The position numbers were made by a program, and so were the translations under genes. Positions 35,504 to 44,070 of a stretch of DNA of 64,000 bases are shown in pieces. Source of the DNA: Actinopolymorpha singaporensis (lineage in GTDB: Bacteria; Actinomycetota; Actinomycetes; Propionibacteriales; Actinopolymorphaceae); contig NZ_LT629732.1 in the NCBI RefSeq assembly GCF_900104745.1, positions 4,203,981-4,267,980 on the forward strand. Reading direction: 5' to 3'. Each line of letters opens with the position of its first letter. Position 1 is the stretch's first letter. The notes under the pieces are model-generated. The model searched no databases. It was not told where the DNA came from and was given only the letters and a program-made list of their open reading frames with translations.

Positions 35504-36394
35504 TCACCCGCGTCGCCGGTAGGCGCCTGGCGCGGTTCCGAACTCCCGCTTGAACGCGTTGGCGAACGCGAACTCCGAGGCGTAGCCCACCCGCTGGGCC
35601 ACCGACTGCAGCGAGCTGTCGGTCTCGCGGAGCAGCCGTGCGGCGGTGGTCAGCCGCCACCAGGTGAGGTACGCGAGTGGCGGTTGCCCGACGAGGGCGG
35701 CGAACCGGCGGGCGAACGCGGCCCGGGACAGTCCCGCCTCGGTGCCGAGGCTCTCGACGGTCCAGGGATGCCCGGGGTTTCGGTGGATGGCCGACAGCGC
35801 CGTACTGACCGGGCGATCTCTGAGTGCGGCTGCCCATCCGCTGCCCTCGTCGCAGTCCTGATCATCCGTCCACGCCCGAAGGATGAACAGCAACAGCATG
35901 TCGAGCAGCGCTGGTATCGCCGCGTCGGTTCCGGGCCGCCGGTCCTGCACCTCCCGGCCGAGGAGGTCGATGGCCGCCCGAAGTGAGGGATGGTGGCCCA
36001 GGCGGGCCGGGAGGTGGACGTACTCCGGCAGCTCCAGCAGCATCGGATGGACCCGTGAACGGTCCAGCCCGTACGCCCCGCAGAGGAGCACGGTAGTCGG
36101 GCCGTCGCCGTCTGCGGCGGTGTCTGCGGCGGTGCCGACCCCGGGGAGGGGAGTCGTGGCGCTGTCGGCCAGCGCGTGTCCGGCACCCTGTGGTGTGAAA
36201 ACCACGTCCCCGACACCGAGCGCAACCGGCTCCGTCCCGGACGGGAGCAGGACGGCCGATCCCTGAAGGATCACGTGAATCCCCGCTCCCTGGACGGGTG
36301 GGTACGAGCGGTGCCAGGGGGCGTGGTGGGTGATCAGAGACGACGCGGGTTCTCCCGTCCGCATCGTGGCGACCAGTTGGCTGAGCGCGTCCAC
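35504..36394 (-). CDS. AraC-family regulator with an N-terminal cupin
   Basis: A 296-residue regulator. The N-terminal part is a cupin ligand domain (AWHRSYPPVQGAGIHVILQG region and GDVVFTPQGAGHALAD), and the C-terminal 100 residues carry the two helix-turn-helix motifs of the AraC family (HPWTVESLGTEAGLSRAAFARRF and SLQSVAQRVGYASEFAFANAF; key words GLSRAAF and GYASEFAF). GTG start. It diverges from the FMN reductase gene with 114 bases between the starts, so it probably controls that gene. Confidence 0.9.
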   Translation of the reverse strand: MDALSQLVATMRTGEPASSLITHHAPWHRSYPPVQGAGIHVILQGSAVLLPSGTEPVALGVGDVVFTPQGAGHALADSATTPLPGVGTAADTAADGDGPTTVLLCGAYGLDRSRVHPMLLELPEYVHLPARLGHHPSLRAAIDLLGREVQDRRPGTDAAIPALLDMLLLFILRAWTDDQDCDEGSGWAAALRDRPVSTALSAIHRNPGHPWTVESLGTEAGLSRAAFARRFAALVGQPPLAYLTWWRLTTAARLLRETDSSLQSVAQRVGYASEFAFANAFKREFGTAPGAYRRRG

Positions 36395-36508
36395 GCCCGT
36401 CAGCGTAGCTCCGTCCGTCTGTCCCGGACCTGGTCACGAAGACGCTCGAGTATGGTCGCGAGACTTTCGCGCATGGGACGTCTTCCTCGTGGTCCGTACG
36501 GTCGAACC

Positions 36509-37120
36509 ATGACCAGAGTGGGAATCATCATCGGAAGCACCCGGCCCGGGCGTAACGGCGAAGCCGTGGGCCGCTGGGTGCAGGAGGTCGCACACGCTCA
36601 CGGCGGCGGGGAGTACGAGCTCATCGATCTGGCGGCCTTCGACCTGCCGCACCTGGACGAGATCGTCCCGGCCGCGGCGGGGCAGTACGCCCTCCAGCAC
36701 ACGCGGCGCTGGGCGGAAACGATCCGCGGCCTCGACGCCTTCGTCTTCGTCACGCCGGAGTACAACCACTCGATGCCGGGCGTCCTGAAGACCGCTCTCG
36801 ACTTCGTGTACGCGGAGTGGAACCACAAGGCCGCAGGCTTCGTCGGGTACGGCGCCGACGGCGGGGTCCGCGCCGTCGAGCAGCTCCGCCAGGTGATGGC
36901 GCACCTGAAGGTGGCCGACGTCGGGCCACAGGTCACGTTGTCGCTGTGGACGGACTTCGTGAACATGAACGAGTTCCGGCCCGACGCCCGGCACGAGGCG
37001 ACGCTCGCAACCATGCTGGACGAGCTGCTCAGCTGGGCCCGCGCGTTGCGAACGGTCCGGACCGAGTCCGTGCACAACGGGACGGTGCGAAAGGAGGCCG
37101 TGGCCGAGCCGGTCGGCTGA
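36509..37120 (+). CDS. NAD(P)H-dependent FMN reductase (flavodoxin-like)
   Basis: A 203-residue flavodoxin-fold protein. The FMN phosphate loop GSTRPGRNGEAV (9-20) and TPEYNHSMPGVLKTALDF are family marks of NADPH-dependent FMN or quinone reductases such as YieF/ChrR and azoreductase relatives. It reduces flavin, quinones or xenobiotics. No strong ribosome site is seen before ATG 36509, and translation may begin from a short leader. It is divergent from an AraC regulator and followed by a deaminase. Confidence 0.88.
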   Translation: MTRVGIIIGSTRPGRNGEAVGRWVQEVAHAHGGGEYELIDLAAFDLPHLDEIVPAAAGQYALQHTRRWAETIRGLDAFVFVTPEYNHSMPGVLKTALDFVYAEWNHKAAGFVGYGADGGVRAVEQLRQVMAHLKVADVGPQVTLSLWTDFVNMNEFRPDARHEATLATMLDELLSWARALRTVRTESVHNGTVRKEAVAEPVG

Positions 37121-37176
37121 CGACGCGGCCCGTCGGAGAAGCCTCGCCCCGGTACGCCACTGCTAGCCTGCCGGGA

Positions 37177-37689
37177 ATGGAACCTGGACGTCACGAGGAC
37201 GCCGGACTCACCGCGGCTGACCGCGGCTACCTGCGCCGCTGTGTCGACCTGGCGCGGGAGGCGCTGGAGGACGGGGACGAGCCGTTCGGCTCCCTGCTCG
37301 TCGACGATCAGGGAGTCGTACGGTTCGCCGACCGCAACCGCGTCAAGGACGGCGACGAGACTCGCCATCCGGAGTTCGAGATCGCCCGGTGGGCGGCGTC
37401 GAACCTCTCACCCGCGCAGCGGCGCGACAGTGTCGTCTACACCTCCGGAGAGCACTGCCCGATGTGCAGTGCCGCCCACGCCTGGGTTGGCCTGGGCCGG
37501 ATCGTCTACGCGACGAGCTCGGAGCAACTGGTCGGCTGGCGGAAGGAGTGGGGCGCTCCGCCGGCACCCGTCGCACCGCTGCCGATCACCACGGTCGCAC
37601 CCGGCATTCGGGTCGCCGGCCCCGATCCCGAGCTCGCTGACGAGGTGCGCGCCCTGCACGCCCGGCTGCTGGGTGTGACGGACAAATAG
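37177..37689 (+). CDS. Nucleoside/CMP-type zinc deaminase
   Basis: A 170-residue protein with the zinc-binding motifs of the cytidine/deoxycytidylate deaminase fold: HPEFE (His and the proton-shuttling Glu) and HCPMC (two cysteines after the expected Pro is replaced by Cys-Pro). EDGDEPFGSLLVDDQG opens the domain. It probably removes the amino group of guanine, cytosine or a related nucleobase. There is no obvious ribosome site at ATG 37177, consistent with a leaderless mRNA. Confidence 0.85.
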   Translation: MEPGRHEDAGLTAADRGYLRRCVDLAREALEDGDEPFGSLLVDDQGVVRFADRNRVKDGDETRHPEFEIARWAASNLSPAQRRDSVVYTSGEHCPMCSAAHAWVGLGRIVYATSSEQLVGWRKEWGAPPAPVAPLPITTVAPGIRVAGPDPELADEVRALHARLLGVTDK

Positions 37690-37717
37690 GTCCGGACAAC
37701 AGGGTCCGGACAACAGG
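37690..37717. repeat. Perfect 14-bp tandem duplication
   Basis: GTCCGGACAACAGG occurs twice head to tail directly after the deaminase stop codon. Each copy holds TCCGGA, itself a palindrome. A 6-bp hairpin CCCGGA/TCCGGG follows at 37730-37744 and may be a weak terminator. Confidence 0.7.
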
Positions 37718-37902
37718 GCGACCACGCCACCCGGACGCTCCGGGGGGAACATTTCGGTTTCGCCACATGGTGCTAACGGTCCGGGAAAGCTCGGTTCCCT
37801 CGCCCGCCAGGCTTCTTGACGGTCGCCTGCCGGAGGCTCATCCTCGCGGGCACGTGGGGCCGGTGCGGCGTCGTCATGCGCGGCCCCGAAGGGGTGTGCG
37901 AG

Positions 37903-38775
37903 ATGACAACCGACTCCACCGCGGCCGGCGCTCGCCAGCTGCTTCGGCGTACCGATCTCTATCTGCGGCTCGGGATGGTCCTGCTGGTGTTGTTGCTGGC
38001 GGCCGCCATCACCTTGGAGTGGTTCCGGTACGGCTCGCTGCTGGACTCGGTCAGCGCCTACTACTACACGCCCGCGCACGCGGTGTTCATCGCCTGCCTG
38101 TGTTCGCTTGGGGCGTGCCTGATCATCTATCCCGGACGCACCGGGTTCGAGGACGTGACCCTGAACGCGGCGGGATTCCTGGCGTTCCTGGTCGCATTCG
38201 TACCCACCAGCCGCGGCGAGGCGGAGTGTGATCCGCGCCGCGCCTTCTGCGACATCCCGTCCTCGACGATCGCGGCGAACGTGGCGGCGGTGCTGATCAT
38301 CGGCGGCGTCGGCCTGCTGGTCGCCTATCTCGCACCGATCCTGCGCGCCGGGCATGGAGCCTTGCCTCACGCGGGTGACCGGCACGCGAGGATCGCGCTC
38401 CACGTGCTCGCGGTCGGATACGTGGTACTGGTGGCCGGTTTTCTCGCTGAGCGGGCCACGTTCCTGCGGACGGGGCACGGCTTGTCCGCCCTGGTGCTGT
38501 TCGCGGGCTTGATCATCGTGGTCGTCAACTCGGGCTTGCATCTCGGCCATCAAGGGGGGCGGCGCGTCTGGTACTGGGCGATCCTCGCGGTCGTGATGCT
38601 CGCGATGGCGATCGTCTGGATCGCCGGGAAGCGAGGCGCCATGGAGCACTGGATCTTCGTCGAGGAGTCCGTCGTGATCCTCGGGTTCACGTTCTTCTGG
38701 ATCACGCAGAGGGTCGCGGAGGTCTGGGCCGAACCCGAGGCCGACGCCGAGCCCACCGATCGGGTCCTCACGTGA
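37903..38775 (+). CDS. Multi-pass membrane protein of unknown function
   Basis: A 290-residue protein with about eight hydrophobic helices. An N-terminal helix follows a short charged start (LYLRLGMVLLVLLLAAA region), and a conserved-looking stretch SVSAYYYTPAHAVFIACL precedes helix 2. A loop with two cysteines (ECDPRRAFC) lies between helices 3 and 4. The pattern SxSAYYYT is seen in actinobacterial membrane proteins without assigned function. ATG 37903 was chosen for the GAAGGGG upstream; an earlier in-frame codon would add about 29 residues. Confidence 0.75.
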   Translation: MTTDSTAAGARQLLRRTDLYLRLGMVLLVLLLAAAITLEWFRYGSLLDSVSAYYYTPAHAVFIACLCSLGACLIIYPGRTGFEDVTLNAAGFLAFLVAFVPTSRGEAECDPRRAFCDIPSSTIAANVAAVLIIGGVGLLVAYLAPILRAGHGALPHAGDRHARIALHVLAVGYVVLVAGFLAERATFLRTGHGLSALVLFAGLIIVVVNSGLHLGHQGGRRVWYWAILAVVMLAMAIVWIAGKRGAMEHWIFVEESVVILGFTFFWITQRVAEVWAEPEADAEPTDRVLT

Positions 38776-38808
38776 CGGCGGTCTCGTCGGCATGACATCC
38801 TCTGCGGG

Positions 38809-40305
38809 GTGACAGGACAGGGCCTCCTAGTGGCCGGTACGACGTCCGACGCGGGCAAGACCGTCGTCACCACGGCACTGTGCCGGGCGTTGCGCCGGCG
38901 GGGCTACCGGGTCGCGCCGTTCAAGGCGCAGAACATGTCCAACAACTCGATGGTCACCGCCGAAGGCGCGGAGATCGGCCGGGCCCAGTGGGTGCAGGCG
39001 GTGGCTGCCGGTGTGGAGCCGGAGGCGGCCATGAACCCCGTACTCCTCAAGCCCGGCAGCGATCTGCGTAGCCACGTCGTGGTGATGGGCCGTCCGTACG
39101 GCACTCTCGACGCGTCGGACTTTCTCGGCGGGAGAGGTGCGCTGGCTCGGGCCGCGTTCGACGCGTTCGACGACCTGCGGACCCGCTACGACGTGGTGGT
39201 GTGCGAGGGCGCGGGCAGCCCGGCGGAGATCAACCTGCGCAGGTTCGACTACGTGAACATGGGTCTCGCCCGGCATGGCCGAGTCCCGACGATCGTGGTG
39301 GGCGACATCGACCGGGGCGGGGTGTTCGCGTCGATGTACGGCACGTTGGCCCTGCTGGAGCCGGACGACCAGGCGCTGTTGTGTGGCTTCGTGGTGAACA
39401 AGTTCCGTGGCGACGTCGGGCTGCTCCGGCCCGGACTGGACAGCCTGGAGGAACTCACGGGGCGACCGGTGCTCGGCGTACTGCCCTGGCTGGGAGGACT
39501 GTGGCTGGACTCCGAGGACGCCCTCGCGCTGGAGTCCCGCCCTCGCCCGGACGTCACTGCGCCGGGGGAGCGGCTGCGGGTCTCGGTGGTGCTGCTGCCG
39601 CGGATCAGCAACTTCACCGACGTCGACGCGCTGTGCCTGGAACCCGGCCTGGACGTGGATTTCGTGCACGACGCGCGAGGGCTGGGTTCGCCGGACGTCG
39701 TGGTGCTCCCTGGCACGCGAGCCACCCTCTCCGACCTGGCCTGGCTGCGGCAGCGAGGTCTGGCCGACGCGATCACCGCCCATGCCGCGCGCGGCGGGGT
39801 GGTGCTGGGCATCTGCGGAGGGTTCCAGATGCTTGGCCGTGAGGTGCGCGACCCGGACGGCGTCGAGGGACCTGCCGGTGCGTGCGCCGAGGGGCTCGGC
39901 CTGCTGGACGTACGTACCGACTTCGGGCCCGACAAGGTGCTCCGGTTGCCGTCCGGCGAGGCGCTCGGCGTACCGGCCGGTGGTTACGAGATCCATCACG
40001 GCCGGGTCCACCTCGGTGCCGACGAACCGTTCCTCGGCGGTGCCCGACGCGGCTCGGTGTTCGGGACCATGTGGCACGGCAGTCTGGAAGGCGACGCGTT
40101 CCGCCGTGCCTGGCTGGGTGAGGTCGCATCCTTGGTCGGCTTGTCCATCGAGCCTGGGCAGGTCAGCTTCGCAGCGGCGCGCGAACGGCGCATCGACGAC
40201 CTCGCCGACGCCGTCGAGGAGCACCTCGACCTGGAAGCCATCGTGCGGCTGGTCGAGACCGGCCCGCCCGCGAACCTTCCGGTGGTCAAGGGGTCGCTGA
40301 CTTGA
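38809..40305 (+). CDS. cobQ: Cobyric acid synthase
   Basis: A 498-residue enzyme that amidates four side chains of adenosylcobyrinic acid a,c-diamide using glutamine and ATP, in the cobalamin pathway. The N-terminal domain has the P-loop variant GTTSDAGKTVVTTALCR and FKAQNMSNNSMVT, diagnostic of CobQ/CbiP; the C-terminal glutaminase domain has GICGGFQMLG with the catalytic Cys near residue 330, and the His in GTMWHGSLE. GTG start after a weak GGGG. No other cobalamin gene and no B12 riboswitch are seen nearby. The last 20 bases overlap the tail of the decayed DUF222 gene on the other strand. Confidence 0.95.
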   Translation: MTGQGLLVAGTTSDAGKTVVTTALCRALRRRGYRVAPFKAQNMSNNSMVTAEGAEIGRAQWVQAVAAGVEPEAAMNPVLLKPGSDLRSHVVVMGRPYGTLDASDFLGGRGALARAAFDAFDDLRTRYDVVVCEGAGSPAEINLRRFDYVNMGLARHGRVPTIVVGDIDRGGVFASMYGTLALLEPDDQALLCGFVVNKFRGDVGLLRPGLDSLEELTGRPVLGVLPWLGGLWLDSEDALALESRPRPDVTAPGERLRVSVVLLPRISNFTDVDALCLEPGLDVDFVHDARGLGSPDVVVLPGTRATLSDLAWLRQRGLADAITAHAARGGVVLGICGGFQMLGREVRDPDGVEGPAGACAEGLGLLDVRTDFGPDKVLRLPSGEALGVPAGGYEIHHGRVHLGADEPFLGGARRGSVFGTMWHGSLEGDAFRRAWLGEVASLVGLSIEPGQVSFAAARERRIDDLADAVEEHLDLEAIVRLVETGPPANLPVVKGSLT

Positions 40306-41852
40306 GCTCGTCCCTGCAGCGCCCCACGCGCGAGATCGGATTTCGGAACGGCGGTCGATCGTCGGTCTCTGCGGTGCTGGTGGTGGCAGATGCCGGTTGG
40401 GCTGTCACGGGGGGTGGTGAGGGATGGTGCCTGGCTGCGGTATTGGCGGCCGTAGGGGTCGGTGAGAGTGTGTTCGCCGGGTCGGGTCTGTTGGAGTGTC
40501 CAGTCCCGTTCACTCTTCGCCTTGTGGTGGCGCGGGCACAACGGCGCGACGTTGCCCACCGAACTTGCACCACCGCCGGCATATTCGGTGTTGTGGTCCA
40601 GGTGGCACGTCGCCGCGGGCCTCCTGCACGTGGTCCACGCACACCGCTGGTCGCTTCGATCTTCGAGCGTGTTCGTATGGCACCCCAGCTCGGCTGCGAG
40701 GAAGACCAGGGCGGTGATGTCGAAGCGCCGGCGTGGGCAGCTGCATTCTCTACGGCTGCGTTGCCCTCCGTCTGGTTGTCCCCGGCTGCATCCCCGCCGG
40801 CTGTGCCGCATTCCGCTGCGTTCTGTGCGGCACTGTGGGCGGCGGTGTTGTGGATCGGGACGCCGTTCTTCGCGGCCGCGCCGCACACCCTGCAGCTGGT
40901 GACCGGCGCCAGGGAGCAGTCGCCACACTCACACCAGCTGTCGTGCAGGTCATGGTCGGGGAACCGGTGAACGGCACAGTGCCCCTGCCCGCCCCGCTCG
41001 GTCCCGTCCGGGTCAGCTTGCGTGGGGGCGGAGCAGTCGGTGATGTCGGCGGTGCCGGTGAGCAGTGCGGCGGCGACGTCGGCGCGGAGGTGGCTGAGGG
41101 GTCGGGTGTCGCCGGTTGCTTTGACGGCGCGGGCGATGGCGTCGATGTTGCCGTACGCCTCAGCGGCCTGGTCAGCCGACAGGCCGCGGACGGCGAGGTC
41201 GGCTACACCGTCCACGGCGGGCCAGATCGCGACGTTCCGCCCGGTCCGCGCGGCCCGGTGCCGTTTGACGGCGGCTTCGGGGTCGGCCTTGAGAACCTCT
41301 GCCTCCACCTTGGACCGCAACAACCCGCCCCGAAGCTCCAGGACTTTGGGGAAGATCGCGTCCTCGATGGCACCCCACAGGTCGGGTTCGGCGTCGGTGA
41401 TGCGGTCCACGATGGTGCGCATGTCGCCGAGTTCGAGCCCGCCGGACGCCAGAGTGTCCCGTACCTGTGGCAGGCGGGGGGAGGGTGGTGGCCAGCGAGA
41501 GGTACCAGTCGGCGTGGTGGCCGGTCCATCCCAGCAGCGGTTCGAGGACGGCCTGGGTCATCGAGTCCAGCTCGGCACAGCGTTCAGCTGGCTCATCGGG
41601 CATGCCGGGGCTGGTGTGGGCCAGCACGTTCACATCGGACAGGCACTCAGCCTCCAGGCAGCAGATCAGCCGCCGCCGTGCCTTGATCGACTCCTCCAGC
41701 TCGAATCCGTTACACACCCTCCGGTCGACCGAGGCGACCAGCACGGCAAGCCGCGGCCCGGCTGGCAAGTCCGCCAACCCCGCAGGCAGCACCTGACGGC
41801 CACCGGGACCTTCGCCCGAGTGGCCGTCGAAGCCCTCGCCGTCGTCGCTCAT
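40286..41852 (-). pseudogene. Decayed DUF222/HNH endonuclease (13E12 repeat type)
   Basis: Frames in this stretch match the intact protein encoded at 61823-63736, but no single frame does. Residues to about 135 (GFELEESIKARRRLICCLEAE) are in one frame; after a G6 run on the plus strand at 41476-41481 (C6 in the gene, one base longer than in the intact copy) the match continues in another frame from IVDRITDAEPDLWGAIED to SSQPSWGAIRTRSKIE. There about 230 bp are missing, and the HNH part (CAWTTCRRPAATCHLDHN) resumes in a third frame. Similarity extends about 80 bp upstream of the start ATG 41852. It is a non-functional paralogue in inverted orientation. Confidence 0.85.
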
Positions 41853-41955
41853 GTATTCGATTCTATCGTGCATGATCGGCCCATGCGCGCGGGAAACCGC
41901 TTGTCCACAAGACAGTTCGCGTCAACGTCAACCTGCGTGAGAGGCTGGGCCGCCG

Positions 41956-42000
41956 TGTTGGAAACTGCCCTGTTGGAAACGGCCGTGCTGGAATCGGACA
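41956..42000. repeat. Three tandem 15-bp repeats
   Basis: TGTTGGAAACTGCCC, TGTTGGAAACGGCCG and TGCTGGAATCGGACA lie head to tail between the decayed DUF222 gene and the aldolase gene. The first two differ at three positions, the third is more diverged. It may be an operator array or replication-slippage product. Confidence 0.65.
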
Positions 42001-42106
42001 CCAAGGGCCACTGGAAAGCCACACCTGCTTGGATTGGCGTACCTACACGATCGGCCGGTCGACATCGCGACTCTCGTCGGCCCACGACCAGGTGAGGAGT
42101 GGTTCG

Positions 42107-42892
42107 GTGAGTGGTCTTGCGACGGAGTTCGCCGCCAGGATCCGTAGGCGGGAAAGGGCGATCGGCTACTGGTCGGCCATGGACGCCCCGGTGGCCACCG
42201 AACGGATCGGCCGGCTCGGCTACGACTATGTCGTGCTCGACGCACAGCACGGCCTGATCGGATACTCCGGAATCCTCAACGGACTGACAGCGATCGACGC
42301 CGGCGCACAGGCGGTCGGGATGGTCCGGGTGGAGGACAACCACCTGACGCTGACGCCGATCGGGCGCGCGCTCGACGCCGGTGCGGCCGGCGTCATCGTG
42401 CCGCTCGTCAACACGCCCGCTGAGGCGGCCAGTGCGGTGAGCGCCACCCGTTACCCACCGGCGGGCAGGCGTTCGTACGGACCCATGCGGTCAGGTTTGC
42501 GGATCGGCCCGCGTCCGTCGGAGGCGGATGCGAGCACGCTGGTGTTCGCGATGATCGAGACCCGCGAGGGCCTGGAGAACGTCGAGGCGATCTGCCGTAC
42601 GCCCGGACTGGACGGTGTCTACGTCGGTCCGTCGGATCTCGTTCTCGGGCTCGGGGGAGCGTTCCCGGGTGACCCCGCAGTCGCCGGTGAGTTCGAGGCG
42701 GCGTTGCGGGCGGTGAGTGAGGCCGCGAAGGCCGCTGGTGTGGCGTCCGGTATCCACACCCATGACGGCGAGGTGGCCGCGAAGCGGCTGGCCGAGGGTT
42801 TCACGTTCGCCAGCGTCGCCTCTGACCTGGTGCATCTGGAGCTGGCGGCACGCGCGCACCTGACCGCCGCGCGTGGCAGGACGCACCAGTGA
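42107..42892 (+). CDS. HpcH/HpaI-family aldolase
   Basis: A 261-residue class II aldolase-like barrel. DYVVLDAQHG carries the catalytic His, VRVEDN the substrate Arg, MIETREGLENV the metal-binding Glu and GVYVGPSDLVLGLG the second metal region with Asp. Relatives cleave 2-keto-3-deoxy sugar acids or hydroxy-ketoacids to pyruvate plus an aldehyde. GTG 42107 has GAGGAG seven bases upstream. Its stop overlaps the start of a decayed sialidase-like gene (GTGA), so the two once formed an operon, which suggests sugar-acid catabolism. Confidence 0.88.
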   Translation: MSGLATEFAARIRRRERAIGYWSAMDAPVATERIGRLGYDYVVLDAQHGLIGYSGILNGLTAIDAGAQAVGMVRVEDNHLTLTPIGRALDAGAAGVIVPLVNTPAEAASAVSATRYPPAGRRSYGPMRSGLRIGPRPSEADASTLVFAMIETREGLENVEAICRTPGLDGVYVGPSDLVLGLGGAFPGDPAVAGEFEAALRAVSEAAKAAGVASGIHTHDGEVAAKRLAEGFTFASVASDLVHLELAARAHLTAARGRTHQ

Positions 42893-43212
42893 GCCGTCGC
42901 CAAACCGGTGCGGAGCCGAGGGCGAGGAGAGCGCACCCGGGCGACAGCCACGCGGCCACGTTGGTCGCCACCCTGCGGGAGACACAGTTCCGCTGGGCTC
43001 CCGACGGAGAGGGTGGCATGCGCCGCAAAACGCTTCGCACGCCGCTCACGCTCGCGTTGTCCGAGGACGAGGGAACCACCTGGCCGCACTGACGCAACCT
43101 GCAGATGCAGGACGAGGAGTACCTCGACAACGAGTTCGGCTACTCCTACCCCTGGCTTCTGCAGGCCACGAACGGGGACCTGCACGTCGTCTACTCGTCG
43201 CTCACTGGAACG
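42889..43212 (+). pseudogene. Sialidase/BNR-repeat protein remnant
   Basis: GTG 42889 overlaps the aldolase stop. The frame contains GDSHAATLV, typical of the start of secreted or cytosolic sialidase-family proteins, then jumps to a C-terminal-type segment TPLTLALSEDEGTTWP (an Asp-box), hits an in-frame TGA at 43090-43092, and continues in the same frame as EEYLDNEFGYSYPWLLQ and GDLHVVYSSL, the usual end of the family. The central 200 or more residues are missing. The frame then runs into the opposite YCII gene. It is an internal-deletion relic with a nonsense mutation. Confidence 0.7.
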
Positions 43213-43525
43213 GCCGCACCTCGATCTTCCGATCGCAGACCTTCGACGCCTCGGCGGCGAGCTCGAGCGCCACATCCAGATCAGGGGCCTCCCACACCCA
43301 GACACCGGCGAGGTACTCCTTCGACTCCACGAAAGGCCCGTCGCTGAACACCGCCTGCTCGCCCCGGTTGTCGACGACCGTGGCCGCATCGGTGTCCGCA
43401 AGTCCGCCCGCGAAGACCCAGTAGCCCTCGGCGATCAGTCGTTCGTTGAACGCGCTGATGGCAGGCTGCCTGTCCGTACTGCCGGGATTGCTCTTGTCAT
43501 CGATCACAGAAATCAGGTACCGCAT
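43202..43525 (-). CDS. YCII-domain protein
   Basis: A 107-residue protein of the YCII/DGPF fold: MRYLISVIDD, FNERLIAEGYWVFAGGL, and the DGPF box FSDGPFVESKEYLAGVWVWEA. In this fold a His-Asp pair is often seen; the DGPF subgroup is common next to sigma factors in actinobacteria and its activity is unknown. No ECF sigma gene accompanies it here. It ends against the sialidase remnant. Confidence 0.85.
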   Translation of the reverse strand: MRYLISVIDDKSNPGSTDRQPAISAFNERLIAEGYWVFAGGLADTDAATVVDNRGEQAVFSDGPFVESKEYLAGVWVWEAPDLDVALELAAEASKVCDRKIEVRPFQ

Positions 43526-43673
43526 CTGACCATCATCTCCTGCGGCAGCTCACCTGGAGCCGGCGAACTGCTCGTAGGTGCGCCGGCCGAACAGGAAGAC
43601 CGATGACTTCGGGCCACTGCCGCGGTCTACCGTCTACGCGGACTCACCCAGGAAGGGGGAGGAGAGATCGCTC

Positions 43674-44033
43674 ATGGCGACGATCAGCGATGTCCGGCCA
43701 CTCGGAACGTCACTGGAGCGCTCCTACGAGGTGTGTGTGCGCGGCAGGTTGAAGTTCCGGGTCAGGCAGATCGTGTACGTGGCCTTCTCCATCGACGAGA
43801 GCGTCATGGGTTTCGCGTTCCCCGTCGAGGAGCGAGCGGCGCTCGTCGCGGGCGAGCCGCACAAGTTCCACCTGCCGGCGACATCGGACATGCGGTTCAA
43901 CTGGGTGCACGCCGACCTCGCTGCTCTCGACCCGACGGAGGCCCGCGAACTCGTTGTCGACGCGTGGCGCATGGTCGTGCCGGCGAAGCTCTCCCGTGCT
44001 TTCGACGCAGCTCACCCCAAAGGTCCTGGCTGA
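43674..44033 (+). CDS. MmcQ/YjbR-like protein
   Basis: A 119-residue protein with the YjbR layout: SLERSYEVCVRGRLKFRV, a beta hairpin VYVAFSIDESVMGFAFPVEER, then DMRFNWVHADLAALDPTEARELVVDAWRMVVPAKL (key words RFNWV and DAWRMV) that ends in a helix with a terminal Lys. The fold resembles the double-wing motif of DNA-binding proteins but its role is unknown. GGAGGAGAG precedes ATG 43674. Confidence 0.75.
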   Translation: MATISDVRPLGTSLERSYEVCVRGRLKFRVRQIVYVAFSIDESVMGFAFPVEERAALVAGEPHKFHLPATSDMRFNWVHADLAALDPTEARELVVDAWRMVVPAKLSRAFDAAHPKGPG

Positions 44034-44070
44034 GCCTTGCCGAGCAACGGGACCCGTCGGCCGGAGTGAC

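Noticed and set aside
38775-38810. Cobalamin riboswitch before cobQ
   Set aside because: Only about 33 bases separate the genes and no conserved B12 box is present.
40320-41870. Two or three separate hypothetical genes on the minus strand
   Set aside because: All match successive parts of the intact DUF222/HNH protein, so they are one decayed gene.
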